This document shows positions 9,120-20,249 of a stretch of 64,000 bases of DNA, piece by piece. Source of the DNA: Linyphia triangularis (taxonomy: Eukaryota > Arthropoda > Arachnida > Araneae > Linyphiidae); contig OZ021722.1 of NCBI GenBank assembly GCA_963978545.1, forward strand, positions 111,226,827 through 111,290,826. Direction: 5' to 3'. The notes under the pieces are model-generated. The model was not told the DNA's origin. It did not search any database and worked only from the letters and a program-made list of their open reading frames with translations. The stretch's first letter is position 1, and each line of letters begins with the position of its first letter. The translations under genes and the position numbers were made by a program.

Positions 9120-10085
9120 TAGAAAAAATCTAAATTTTATGAACTTTCATTTAAAGTATTGTAAATATTTTTTCCCCGAGGTATTTACAAGTATTTTTAA
9201 GGTTTCTTTTCTGAGGAATTTATAAGTATTTTAGAGGTATTCTATTAAGAGGAAGTCCTAGTAAAGATCATCCTCTCTACTCGCTATGTTGCAATCCCCG
9301 GGCCGGTCAGAATTTGTAAAAAATCTACCAGTCTTCTTCGGAAGATTTTTTTTAAGTATTTAAATTTGTTTTCAATATAACTAAGTGCTTTACTTAACAT
9401 TTAAGGGTTAAGTATATATTATTATTCCAGCTGTCATTTTTTAATAAACGTGATAGTTATATAAGGATGGATGGATATTCTATATTTTACAGTTTATTTT
9501 TTTATTATTATTATCATTAAATCAACTACCATTTGTTCATGGAAACCAAGTTCACTCAAAAAGGATATAAATAGTAGAGAAAAGAGAATAATTGTTATAA
9601 TTATTTATAATAATTACTATTAAAATTTGATCAATAATAATATTGAAAATTTGCGTCGGCATGAATATAAAATCACAGGCCCGATTTTATGTCCCAGTAC
9701 GCCCCTGCTTCTAACCCAGTGCATTTAGAAACTACTTAGTAATGAAACATTGAGATTTGGTGAGAAGGTACGAAAATGATCACTTAATGAAATGTCATAA
9801 ATTGTTTTCATTTAATGCCTATCTATTATAAAAGAAAATTAAAATAGCAAAAGACAAAACCAGGTGGAGTTGCTATATATGCATTGCCGTAAGGATTTCA
9901 AATATAAGATAAAATATATTAGACGCTATTTTCGAGTTTTTAATTTATGTCATTTCATTAAGTGATCTTTTTCGTACCAACTCTCAAGGTTTTATAGAAA
10001 ATAGTATCTAAATGCACCGAGCTAGAAGGTCGTAACATAGCGAGAATAGGGAATGATCCTTACTAGGACTTCCCTCTTAAGGTAT
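9120..10085. repeat. Large palindromic repeat with a hAT fragment in its left arm
   Basis: The segment at about 9240-9293, ending TCGCTATGTTGC, is matched in inverted orientation at 10033-10085. An inner pair of arms at 9713-9805 and 9945-10027 continues the palindrome (inner ends starting CTTCTA). The arms are diverged, so the structure is old. The left arm is separated from the inner arm by 9297-9710, a piece of a hAT element, showing that the palindrome is older than that insertion. Confidence 0.6.
9297..9710 (+). mobile_element. Truncated hAT element (same family as 35447-36552)
   Basis: The right end, ending GTCCCAGTACGCCCCTG at 9710, is nearly identical to the right end of the intact element ending at 36552. 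The left end starts inside the element at a GGGCCGGTCAGA run that the intact copy has at about 35511. The left terminal repeat is missing, so there is no duplication to read. Confidence 0.6.
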
Positions 10086-10109
10086 ATTTACCTACTAAAT
10101 AGTGCAGAA

Positions 10110-10318
10110 AAAACCTCATATAGGTTTTCCACAATACATTTGTCCCAAGATTTTTTTTTATAGATACATGGATTTGTTTAAAGTTTCTTTTCAGAGCTAT
10201 TTATAGGTATTTTAGAGGCGTACAATTAATTTCTACCTGCTTAATGCAGTATAAAACCTCATACAGTTTTCTGCAATACCTCTGTCCCAAGGTTTTGTAC
10301 ATGTATTTTCGAAAATTA
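10110..10318. repeat. Degenerate direct repeats around CCTCTGTCCCAAGG
   Basis: Blocks with 'aaaacctcata', 'gttttc', 'caatac' and 'gtcccaag' recur about 130 bp apart (near 10121 and 10251). They also resemble the stretch near 9170-9240. No coding content is seen. Confidence 0.5.
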
Positions 10319-10326
10319 CCTTTAAG

Positions 10327-11345
10327 CAGGGTTGACATGGTTTAAATCAAGTTTTTTTTTAAAGAATAATTAAAATTGTATTTTTTTTATAATTACTTTT
10401 TAAATTATTTGTAAATAACTTCTACTTTTAACCAAAAGTTTTCCATTCCAAAGATATGTTTTTCAAAAGGAATTTATGGAAAATGTAACAGTTATAGAAT
10501 AAAGGTGAATGCAGAAAAAAAAAGAAGTTATATTGTATTGAAGGAAGTTTAAGTAACTCTTACTGAAAAAGCAACTACAGCAAATTTTGAGAGAATTTTT
10601 TTCTTCTTTTGGAGCTGTACAATTGTTTCATAACAGACTGGGCTTAGAAAAAGCAGCTGATTTTTTGGTTCAAAATGTTAAAATCCTAAATTTGGGGAAT
10701 TTTTTAATGGATAAAGAATCTAGTTTTCTATTATTTTTAAGAAAATCAGTAAATGAAATACCTACATTCTTGTTTTTGTGAATGAAAAATTATACGAATA
10801 CTATATAGATAGAATGAGTTATAATCTATTTTAAAATAAATCTTGTAATTAATGACTATTGAAAAGTAAGTTCTATATTAATCTAATTGATATGTTTATG
10901 TTTTATAATTGTTCAAAATTATTAATTTAAATCATAGGCTGCATTTTAAATTTGTTTCTAACATAGAGGTTTTGTGTTTTAATAACTTATTTCTAAACAT
11001 TAAAAATATATTTTTGAACAATTTATCACCATATACTGATGAATGTAAGAGCAATAGTCCATGTATTATGTAGTAAACAAATACCATTGTATTATACTGT
11101 ATACATTGAATTTAAATAATAGTATTTTTAAATAAAATATATGATTTGAATGGCCACATAAGTAGCAACAATTGTTTATTTACTTAGTTTAAATTATTTT
11201 CAGAAAGAATATCAATTGTTATTTGAACATTGTTTATTCTAGTTAATATCAAATTTTATTTATAAATATGTATACATGTAATTAGAAAAGGATTTAAAAA
11301 AAAAAAAAAAAATATACCAAAAAAAGTGACTTTTTCCCAACCCTG
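10327..11345 (+). mobile_element. hAT DNA transposon relic
   Basis: It starts CAGGGTTG (10327) and ends CAACCCTG (11345), and is flanked by an exact 8-bp duplication, CCTTTAAG, at 10319-10326 and 11346-11353. Terminal CAG...CTG and 8-bp duplications are hallmarks of hAT. At 1019 bp it is far shorter than an autonomous copy (usually 2.5-4 kb), but a piece of transposase remains near the left end. Confidence 0.85.
10575..10700 (+). pseudogene. hAT transposase C-terminal fragment
   Basis: The frame at 10587-10781 encodes a segment of the type F-S-S-F-G...N-R-L-G-L-E-K-A-A-D-F, which fits the conserved C-terminal dimerisation region of hAT transposases (there usually E-R-x-F-S-x-F-G followed by N-R-L-x-x-x-x-x-x-K). 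Only about 40 residues are convincing. There is no zinc finger or catalytic region, so it is a remnant left by internal deletion of the element. Confidence 0.6.
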
Positions 11346-11353
11346 CCTTTAAG

Positions 11354-12137
11354 TGAACATAAGTTTTTTTCCTGCGATTTTTTTTTTATAGAAACCTTTC
11401 TTTAGAAATCCAACAAGAGAACATTTTTACATTTTAAAACTGTTGAGCCAGTCATTTTTGAACATTTATTGAAATTTTTAAATCATTGAAATATAAATTT
11501 AGAACCAAATAAATCATTTTGCTTTATATATGTTATTTTTTTAAAAAAGATGTACAACGTACAAATTTTAGGTTTCTTTCCCTTCGATGTTTAAGTAAAA
11601 AAAGTTACAGAATTTTAAAAACTACATATTTACTATTCTCAATATCTGTTCTAAAATTCCTATTATAACTTTATTTGAGCAAAACAAAACTTTTAACAAT
11701 TTATACAGAGTAACTGCATTTTCTGAACAAGAATTTCTGTAAGGAGATCATTTATGTAAAGTTCCCACAGCAAATGTCTGAACGTGTACAAGTTATGTCA
11801 CTGGCACAAGTGTGGAACATTGCTTTTTATTGACTAAAAGCAAAACCACTCTTGGAAACGGGTTGATGTCCAAGCAAATAGCATGATCCTGAAATGAGAA
11901 ATAAATATTACATTCTATGTACTGTGCTGTAACACATATAATATTATTTTATATACCGCAGAAATTACAGACTTACACTAAGAACAGGAAATAAGCTGTG
12001 GTTGCCCCGCTGATGGTTGAAAATATTTTTCCAAATGATATTTGGTATAAAATAGCTTTATATTTACAATTTATAAAGTCTGTATGGTAAACAGTTTCTG
12101 GATAATTTTAAATTAAAAATCAAGGAGCGGTGAACCT
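11354..12137. other. AT-rich stretch, no gene seen
   Basis: No open frame with recognisable content, no RNA signal, and no clear repeat beyond homopolymer runs. Confidence 0.5.
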
Positions 12138-12141
12138 TGTT

Positions 12142-14145
12142 GGGTCAAACCACGTCAGATCAAACAAAATAATGGAAAAAGTTCACCCACAGTCTCAGAT
12201 TTTCCCCAAATTTTGTATAATGGAATTATTGGCTAGGATGGTCACAAATCTCAATTTTGAAGGCTTCATGATTTTTAATTACTGAGAAATTAATTATTGT
12301 ATCTTTTAAATTTTCCGCGAGATGCACCATTTTTTTTTTTTTTTTTTTGAATACCTTAAATAACTCATTACCTGTACAAGTTACTGAAGTCAAAGTTTGT
12401 TTCTAGGGGTAACTTTTTAAGCTGATTTCAAAAATGCAATCAGAAATTGTGTGTCTTCTATAGTTTTTGCCCTAAACGTTTTTTTTGCAAAAAAAATTCA
12501 AGAATTTTTTTTTACACATGTTTGATCAGGAGCACATGTTTTAAATTTTTATATGTAGTAAAGATGGTATACCACTACTTCCAGAAAAAAATTAATCTTG
12601 GCTTTCTGTCTCAGAGCTGAGAAAAAATTATCGAACTTTCACAAGGAACGACTATAAACAAGTTGTTTTTCTCTATACATCCACAAAAGCTTAATTATGC
12701 ATACAGTTTAACTTTTCTAGTAGCACATTCAAGGCATAAAAAATACACTGTTGCAAATTTCTTCTGCAAAACAGAACTAGCTTCTGCTGATTTTCTTTTC
12801 GCGTAGCTTTGTCATTGTTTTTCATTAACCCCATGCACTTTGACAGGTGTGCATCCAAGATTTGTAATACTTTGATTGAAAGCTTCAGCAGCTTCTGAAG
12901 CAAAAAGTTCCGGATGTGCACTTTCAGTTTCAGGCTACCCCTTTAAAATAGCCTCATTATTGCATGATTCTTCAGTACCTGTTATTCGAGTTCGACACTA
13001 GGGACATAATTTTTGCCCTGGTAGCTGTGTTTTTTGGAAAATTCCAATGATACAAATCTCAAACTCTTCTTGATACTTCTACTATGTGAATGAAATGGAT
13101 CACAACAGTATCTCTGAAGTAGCTCATATGCAGGAAGCAAAACTTTTTCATGGTGAATACAAATGGTTGCATTATTATTAAATTGCTCTCTTGGAATTTC
13201 AGCCCTAAGTAAGTGCAATAAGTTCTTTTTGCTCCTCTGTAAAGCAACTCCATTAAAAAAATGCTGCTCGCCTTGAATAATTGGTTACATGACACTCAGT
13301 CTACAATCTATCGCCAACTGTGCACTTTGACAATGTATCCGATATTGTTATGAATACTTGCTTTAACAATATATATAATAATATACAGTAACATCTATTT
13401 TAAATTCTTATATTTAAAACCTTCCATAAAACTAACCAGAACATAATTTTTTAACTCTCTATTAATGATAAATAGGTATTCTAACTGTGGCAAGGCTCAA
13501 AATCTTACAATAATCCTTTATCTAGACTGTCAAGGTCAACAAAGATTTTTTGGCTGATTGCTAGAATTAAAAGTATATCTTCATAAAAAAAAAAAATATT
13601 GCCCTGTATTGCATACATTTTGTGTGTGTGTGAAAAGAAAAATATTCAGTTTATAGTTGTTCATTGTGATAGTTCAATAATTTTTTTCTCAGCTTTGAGA
13701 CAGAAAGCCAAGATGAATTTTTTTCTGGAAGTAGTGGTATACCATCTTTACAACATATAAAAACTTAAAACATATGCTCCTGATCAAACATGTGGAAAAA
13801 AATTCTTGAATTTTTTTGCAAAACAATGTTTAATGCAAAAACTATAGAAGATACACAATTTCTGATTGCATTTTTGAAATCAGCTTAAAAAGTTACCCCT
13901 AGAAACAAACTTTCACTTCAATAACTTGTACAGATAAGGAGTTATTTAAGAAATTAAGAAAAAAAATGGTGCATCTCGCACAAAATTTAAAAGTTACAAT
14001 AATTATTTTCTCAGTAATTAAAAATCATGGAGCCTTCAAAATTGAGATATTTGGCCATCCTAGCCCATAATTACATTATACAAAAGTTGAGGAAAATCTG
14101 AGACGGCGGGTGAACTACACTGTTTGATCTGACGTGGTTTGACCC
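12142..14145. mobile_element. 2-kb inverted-repeat DNA transposon with arms of about 500 bp
   Basis: Both ends carry the same 23-bp sequence in inverted orientation, starting GGGTCAAACC at 12142 and ending GGTTTGACCC at 14145. The inverted similarity continues for roughly 500 bp inward (12142-12640 and 13670-14145). The flanks show TGTT on both sides (12138-12141 and 14146-14149), a candidate 4-bp duplication. The interior codes on the minus strand for protein fragments. The superfamily was not identified. Confidence 0.75.
12691..13295 (-). pseudogene. Degraded minus-strand coding remnant inside the inverted-repeat transposon
   Basis: Three overlapping minus-strand frames (12691-12921, 12982-13218, 13059-13295) give fragments. 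The most distinctive has a C-C-D-P-F motif followed by S-I-K-K-S-L-R and, about 30 residues on, G-K-N-Y-V-P. This resembles a Cys-containing N-terminal domain that I associate with uncharacterised, possibly transposon-derived proteins of arthropods and cnidarians (there ending G-x-x-x-C-x-x-C; here Cys is lost). Frames shift several times. It could be the transposase of the surrounding element. The function is not established. Confidence 0.4.
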
Positions 14146-14149
14146 TGTT

Positions 14150-15519
14150 ACCATTTTGCCATTGTTGTAAAAAGAAAATTATGACTTTAGCTCATTTTTA
14201 TAGAGTATTTTTGTACCCAAGCAACATTGCCTTGAATATGTTTTTAAATTTGAAACTAAACTACATTAACACACCCACTGGTAGCAACATTATTAAGAAA
14301 TATATTACATAAAGTCATTATAACTTTAAAAAATACCTTCCAATACTCTCTTCATTTTATTAGAATTCTTAAGCAATTTTTGGATTCTTATGGCACAGAA
14401 GATGGTTTAGAATATATTTTGCCACAATTTTTTAAAGTTTATGAAGATGATGGTCTCAAAAATTCATCAGGGTTCCCACGCAAATCACAGAATGAAAATC
14501 AATGACTTTTAAGGACCTTTGAAAATTTGCTTTCAGGCATCATGTTTAGATATAAATTTTTAATAAAGTATATTCTGCCAAAAAAGTTCTGCATGGAAAG
14601 ATACAAAATGCTAATGAAAGTTTAAATGGTGACGTTTTGTAAAGGGTACCTAAAACTGTGTTTGTGTTTTGGTAATACACAATTTATGGAGGTTTTTGTG
14701 GTTCTCTAATTACGAGTTTGGGGAGCTAAAAATTGAAAATGCTGGAGAATTTACACTGAAAAGTTATAATTTTAAAGATATTGTTCGTATCCAAGAATCA
14801 GAGTTGTACCCCACACCTGTTGCTTAAAAGCGTAGAAATTTTTTAAAAGCTATTAGAAAGACATTACTACCTCAAAAAGTAAGGAAGGCGTATCACATGT
14901 GCAATTGCATTTTAGGGTAAAAAATTATATTTTCTTAATATCTGTATTTCATTTCTGCTTTTTCTCAAATTGTAATTTTTCAAGTTTTTCTTTACCGCAA
15001 AACACTATCTCAAAAACTAAGCATTTAAAACGCTGAATTTTTTTTTGTGTGAATAATACAAAATAGTATTTTTTAAGATATAGAACACTTATATGTTGAT
15101 AATATAAATATTTCATGTTCATTTTTAAGCTAAATTTACCCTTTTTCTTTAAAGTTTCCATAATTTAAAATTTCAAACTTCATATAATTAGAAAATAAGA
15201 CAATATTTCTCCAAAAGTGTTCTGTACTCTAAAATACTTGTTCTCTAACATTATTCACTTTACAAAACACGGTCTTTAAATTGTTGAACTTGGAAGTTTT
15301 TGTGGCTGAAAAATTATGGAGTGAATTAGCATAAATAAATCATGATAAATATAGATTTTTTTTTTTATTTTTAACTTTTCTCTTACATATGAAGGCATTG
15401 AGTATCACTCATAGATATCAATATAGAATATATCCTTTATTTTTAAAGAATTTTACTTGCAGTAGTCCCAATGTCAACCCTACAATATTTTTAATATGTA
15501 GAGTAGACTTTCAATTTTA
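14150..15519. other. AT-rich stretch, no gene seen
   Basis: No recognisable coding or RNA content. Minus-strand frames such as 14949-15161 have low-complexity Lys/Phe composition and no domain. Confidence 0.5.
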
Positions 15520-16290
15520 TCTATATATTTAATAGGCAATACGTTTTTTGGGGTTAGTCCGTCCGCCTAAACTGCTCAACCAATTTCAATGATCAAGGTG
15601 TCATTTTAAAGGAAATAAGCTGTAGATTTGCCAAAACGTGCCAAAATAATTTATTAACACTTTATTAATTAGTTAAATTTCAATATTTTTCATCATTAAG
15701 CTACTACAAAGCCTCAATGATTTTGAATATAAGAATGGCAACATCCTTAAGTAAACAAACCCGCTGCTTGGGGGTTCAACCAACCAACCAACCGTTGCTA
15801 ATTTTAAAGCTATTACGTATGTAAACAACAAACCCGTTGCTAATTTTAAAGCTCTTTTTAAACTCTTCGTTTCAAAGTTGATTTTTTCTGTTTTTCTGAA
15901 GCATTTTTGTATTAGAGTAATTATTATTTTGAAGTATTTCTATCCAGAAAATGCTTCGCGTTGGACGTCGTTCTCTAACGGGGCGACTTATCAGAATAAA
16001 TGATATTGGGACTTCAATGTAAGGGCATAGCTAATGAAGTTTTAAGTCAGAATGTTTTCGGATAGTATATTTAACTTTCTATTATGAAACTTGCAATTTG
16101 GGTGTTTTCTCTATTAGGCCTTACATTAAATTTATAAGAATTTGGTTACATTTTTTTATGGCTGGCAAACCTATTCGAGCGCAGCAAGATGTTTTAACCA
16201 CAAATTCGAGCGGCAAAGCCGCTCAATCCGAGCGCAGCGAGGCGTTTGGGGGTTGGCGAGCGTTAGCGAGCAGGGGGCAAAGCCCCCTAG
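15520..16290 (+). mobile_element. Non-autonomous Helitron, 771 bp
   Basis: It starts TCTATATATT directly after A (15519) and ends CTAG (16287-16290) directly before T (16291). A perfect hairpin with 6-bp stem GGGGGC/GCCCCC and AAA loop occupies 16273-16287, overlapping the terminal CTAG. The 5' end resembles the sequence at 57173 and the 3' end resembles the minus-strand end at 58424, so it is a small family. Subterminal GAGCGxAGCGA-type repeats and a second hairpin (gagcggcaaagccgctc, about 16209-16225) precede the end. No protein is encoded. Confidence 0.7.
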
Positions 16291-16674
16291 TAGTACATTA
16301 AATCAGGAAACATAAAATTACATCAACTTATATTGGTTGAGGGATTTATTTAACGCTATGCATATTAATGCAAATTAATTTATAGACATCTGGTATAAAG
16401 TAGTTTTTGTTTTAAATTGGTATATTAAAAATATTACTAAAGGAAATATAACTGAATAAATTGTCAAAACATTAGCATTTGCTGTGTGCACAAAATTTAA
16501 AATATTTATATACTTTACACGTACTGCTAACTTTAAGAAAAGATTAGGAAAAACAACAAACTACTTGTATACAAACTATAAATTATTATTGTTCGTTAAC
16601 GCAGCGCAATCTTTTCTTTACAGTAGTAAAACCAAATGTTTTATACAACATTTATTGCATAATTAAACTACTCT
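16291..16674. other. AT-rich stretch, no gene seen
   Basis: Short frames only, with no recognised domain. Confidence 0.5.
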
Positions 16675-17012
16675 TGTAACAGATATCCATATATTAATTA
16701 ATATTAGGTCTCGCCAATAGAGGGCGACACGAACCAGAGGATTCCTTATTGTATATTCAAAACCTGTATGTACTTTTATGAACCCCAATAAGAATAACTT
16801 CACTTGAGCTGGAGTCACGACTGTGAATGGTTGCTGTGCGTCTGAGAGCGAAAAGCCCGACTCTATATGTAAGAAGATACGTTCCCATCGTACTCTTCGT
16901 TGTAAATGGGGACAAATCATATAACCTAGTCTATCAATAAAATGGTAGTTAAACTTAATTCTTCGTTATCTTTCAATTCCACGCGATCCCAATACCCTAC
17001 AGTTTGTTGCCA
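16675..17012. other. Possible solo LTR or promoter-like segment
   Basis: A block of more balanced composition runs from a TGTAACAG start near 16675 to CCCTACA near 17001, followed by GTTGCCAATTGGG. It has the look of an LTR with a following primer-site-like run, but no second copy, duplication or coding region supports this. The minus-strand frame 16663-16920 has no recognisable domain. Confidence 0.2.
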
Positions 17013-17435
17013 ATTGGGTGAGGTTGAAATAGCCACCCTGGAGCAGCAAATCGACACGTTTCCCTGTTTCCTGGTCATCCTCTGGAGTCTTGGATAAAAG
17101 GAGATAACGTAATATTTTACACTCTTTAAAAAATAATCGTTTTTACATCTAGCACAGATCTTTTATTGAATAATTAAAGAAAATAAAACATTAAAAAATA
17201 CAAAATTTAAAAGAAAGTTGGTAAAGAAAATATCAAAACACATGGCGCATAATAAACTAGCCAAGCTTGGCGCGATATTGTTTCCGATACGTATCGGAAG
17301 CTAATTTATACAATTTCTGAAATCGAAAAAAAATTATGTGTAGATGAGAGTTTAAAAATTTCAGTTGATATACTTTTTAATCAATTCACAAATATTACAA
17401 TGAGAAAAGTTTTAAAATAAATAATTTCAACTTAC

Positions 17436-17535
17436 CTATGGTGAAGAAAATGGAGTGCTTTGGAAACAAGTCGCCATCTTTGTTATGATGACTGTACAAT
17501 CGGGGCCGAAGCGGAGCTATGCGAAAGCAGCCATC
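17436..17535 (-). promoter_or_regulatory. Candidate minus-strand first exon and promoter
   Basis: On the minus strand a CCAAT-type site (complement of ATTGG near 17538) is followed by an ATG in a fair context (17477-17475, with AAAG before and GCG after) and then a strong splice donor, AG|GTAAGT, at 17436/17435. The frame from that ATG is only 13 codons and meets TAG right at the exon end, so if it is an exon it is probably untranslated. No downstream exon was found. It is equally possible that this is repeat-derived. Confidence 0.2.
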
Positions 17536-17760
17536 TGATTGGTTCAGACACAAAGTTGGGCTAAGGTTGGGCCAACTCTGTCGATTCGAAGCGACGACGT
17601 TGGGTGTAATTTCCCCAACGCCAACTTCCGTAGCACACGGCAGATTACACCCAATTTTCCAGGTTTAGGTTGGAGATACGGTTGGGTTGGAGGTTGGGTT
17701 GGCGAATCGGTTATCGTTTGATATGGGCTTAAGTATTCTCTAGACTGGCAACTCATTCTG
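17536..17760. other. GC-richer stretch with CCAACC-type repeats
   Basis: The stretch at about 17640-17710 contains several GGTTGGGTTGG runs and matches the complement of about 8741-8800. No gene is called; the two opposed frames here are low-complexity. Confidence 0.4.
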
Positions 17761-18018
17761 GCCCCAATAGTTTCTAAACGAACTAATATATCTTCAAAGA
17801 TTGATTGGTTGATTGGAATCTTGGAGATTTCCGATTCCAGCGCGACTGTTTCTTGATTACGTACTAATAATTCATCATTTATTGATTGATGATTGGAATT
17901 TTTGATCTTAGCGCTACCCTGTTCTTGGGAACGAACTAAACGAACGTGAACTTGATTTGATGATTGAAATATTTGAAATTTATACTCGCAAAAACTTCGA
18001 AACTTCGGTCACATCTCG

Positions 18019-18032
18019 GTTGCCATGGCAAC
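18019..18032. promoter_or_regulatory. X-box-like palindrome (RFX-type site)
   Basis: GTTGCCATGGCAAC is a perfect 14-bp palindrome fitting the RFX X-box consensus. RFX factors control ciliary genes in animals. No adjacent gene is visible, so function is not shown. Confidence 0.4.
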
Positions 18033-19071
18033 AGGAAAAAAATTGTTGTGGATGCTTTTACATTTTGTATCACATTTTTTTTTTAAATAATAAAAAATAA
18101 AATTTATGATTTTTAAAAATATTTAAAATATTTAAAAATGCTTTCATGGCGAAATAAATGTTAACAAAAAATAGAATTGTAAAAAATTCTATTTTTGTTA
18201 TTCTAACGACATAGCGAAGATTTAATTTTATTTGTTAGATTATCGTTTGATTTTAATTGGAAGATTTAATATTTTGATTCAATTTATATTAAAAGCTAAT
18301 TACGAGTTAAAATTCTCATGCACTTACGTTATTTGCATATCTAATTGAGATTTCATTTCATTTTATGAAAAAATAACAACGAATTATTTCTTGGTAATAA
18401 TTTATTGAGATTGCTGTGTGTGTCTTCCTTTATTATTATTATTATTGTGTTTTATATTCTTCTTGTTGTTGTTTTTATATTAAAGTTGTCGATATTTTAT
18501 TGATATTGTTGGTAATATTATATTTTTAATTTTATTATCATTATTTTTAGTATTTAGTGAAGCATTTAAACTTTATTTGTAAAATTGTATTTGAAATATA
18601 AACTTTACCTGTAGTTAAAAGCAAGCAAGAACTTATTTGTAAAAAAAGAAAAAAAAAAAAAATAATAATAATAATGTATAAAAAAATTTCTTACGTCAAT
18701 ACAGTTTTGTAAAAATATATTGATATATTTTCAAAATGCAATGTTTCAGTAATTCATCCATTGGAAAAGTTCGTTCAAAATTAATAAAAAGGTATTTGGT
18801 GATATTTTCTGCTGCTAATTTCTTATTACAAAGCTTTAACACAACCTAATAAGAATTTAAAAAAAAAAACTAATTTTATTTGCGCATTAAATAAAATTAA
18901 TTTAGCAAATAAATTCGACTGCAACTTTAACTTTATAATTAATAAAAAAAACCTCCAATCTGCTGGTTGAATAAAATTTAAAGTTACGAAATATAAGAGG
19001 GTGTGTTAAGTCTCCATTCGGAGTCTAAAAACAGACAGCAAGAAGCTTTAACATCAATCCAAGCAATGCGC

Positions 19072-19085
19072 ATTGCCATGGCAAC
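19072..19085. promoter_or_regulatory. Second X-box-like site
   Basis: ATTGCCATGGCAAC differs from the site at 18019 by one base. A CCAAT motif follows within 15 bp. It lies about 70 bp inside the right end of the possible inverted-repeat element. Confidence 0.35.
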
Positions 19086-19153
19086 GAATCAGCCAATCAG
19101 CGACCATGCGTTGCGTTGCCGTCAAATGTAGTTCCAACCGAAACTATTGGGGC

Positions 19154-20249
19154 GCTGGTTTCTATGGCGCTTTCAATATAGAAAATCCTTAATGGTAATC
19201 CAATCAGAGTATCATATCTATAAGTGTCTTTAATCTATGGGTCAACCAGAGAAGAACAAGATTGTAATTTGCATGAAAATAATATTCAGTATCTATAATA
19301 TTCAATTTCAACAACTTCTTTTTAAAAATTAATAAAAGCGGTACCTTTGTATTTCGTCGTCGTTATTTTGATAAATCGTCACAATACCTTATACGCATGC
19401 GCGATTTGAATGAAAATCATAATGGTAGATCTTTGGACCATCATCAATCCTCACACCAAATTTGAGCATCGTAGGTCAATTTGTTCGGGAGTTATGCTGA
19501 CCATGTACAAACAGACACACACAAGCAGATACACACAGACTTTTTTTCTAGATCACTTTTTTGAGATCAGGATGTTCCAAAACGTGGAGTAAAGCAAAAA
19601 AAAAAAAATTACCGAATACTATACTTTCATTACCCTATGTATTACATATGGGTAATTGAAAGTAAAAAATGTTGGAACTTAACTTTTATGAATTTAAATG
19701 CAAATAATTTCAACGAACAGCAAAATTAGAAACACAAAACATATTATCGCTATAATATAAAGTATAAGCAATTGATAGATTTAGATATGCAATCAATAAC
19801 GCAATTTTGAAAGAGTACAGAGGGTGCTTTGCCTTGTAAATTAATATTTTCTCGATAAATGGAATCATAATTTTAAAATAGCAAAATGGAAACAATGTAT
19901 AACTGTCTTATCTCTACCATTAACCAAACATATTAATGCGACATAGTTTCAGCGTACATCGGAAAATAATTTAAGCAGAAATTATCTTCTGAGTAGTAAT
20001 AAACAAATATTTGTTCATACTGCAACACATATGAGTTGCTAAATTATTGATTGGATTCTACTTAGGATACAATAAACCTTTACAGAAATGTATTCACTCA
20101 TGTTCTATTATACCAATTAAAATGTCATCTTAAGCAATTCCGCAATTTCTTACTAAATTATTTTATTCTAAAAAACTTAACATTCTCAGATTTAAATACA
20201 AGACATGAATTGAAATCGGTCCTCAAAAATAGCATTTGCTGTTTTATCA
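19154..20249. other. AT-rich stretch, no gene seen
   Basis: No coding content is recognised. The stretch at 19384-19600 has simple CA/AC-rich sequence (around 19505-19540) and looks like a dispersed repeat, with no partner in the window. Confidence 0.45.

Larger units (their letters stand above)
17761..19153. repeat. Possible inverted-repeat element carrying two X-box-like sites
   Basis: GCCCCAATAGTTTC at 17761-17774 is exactly the reverse complement of 19140-19153. Similarity beyond these 14 bp is weak and no target duplication is clear, so this is only a candidate element. The interior is AT-rich and non-coding, with an imperfect duplication of about 85 bp at 17790-17950. Two palindromic X-box-like sites lie near its ends. 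Confidence 0.4.

Noticed and set aside
16663..16920. 85-codon minus-strand frame as a small gene
   Set aside because: No domain, and it lies in a segment that looks more like an LTR; the evidence is too weak either way.
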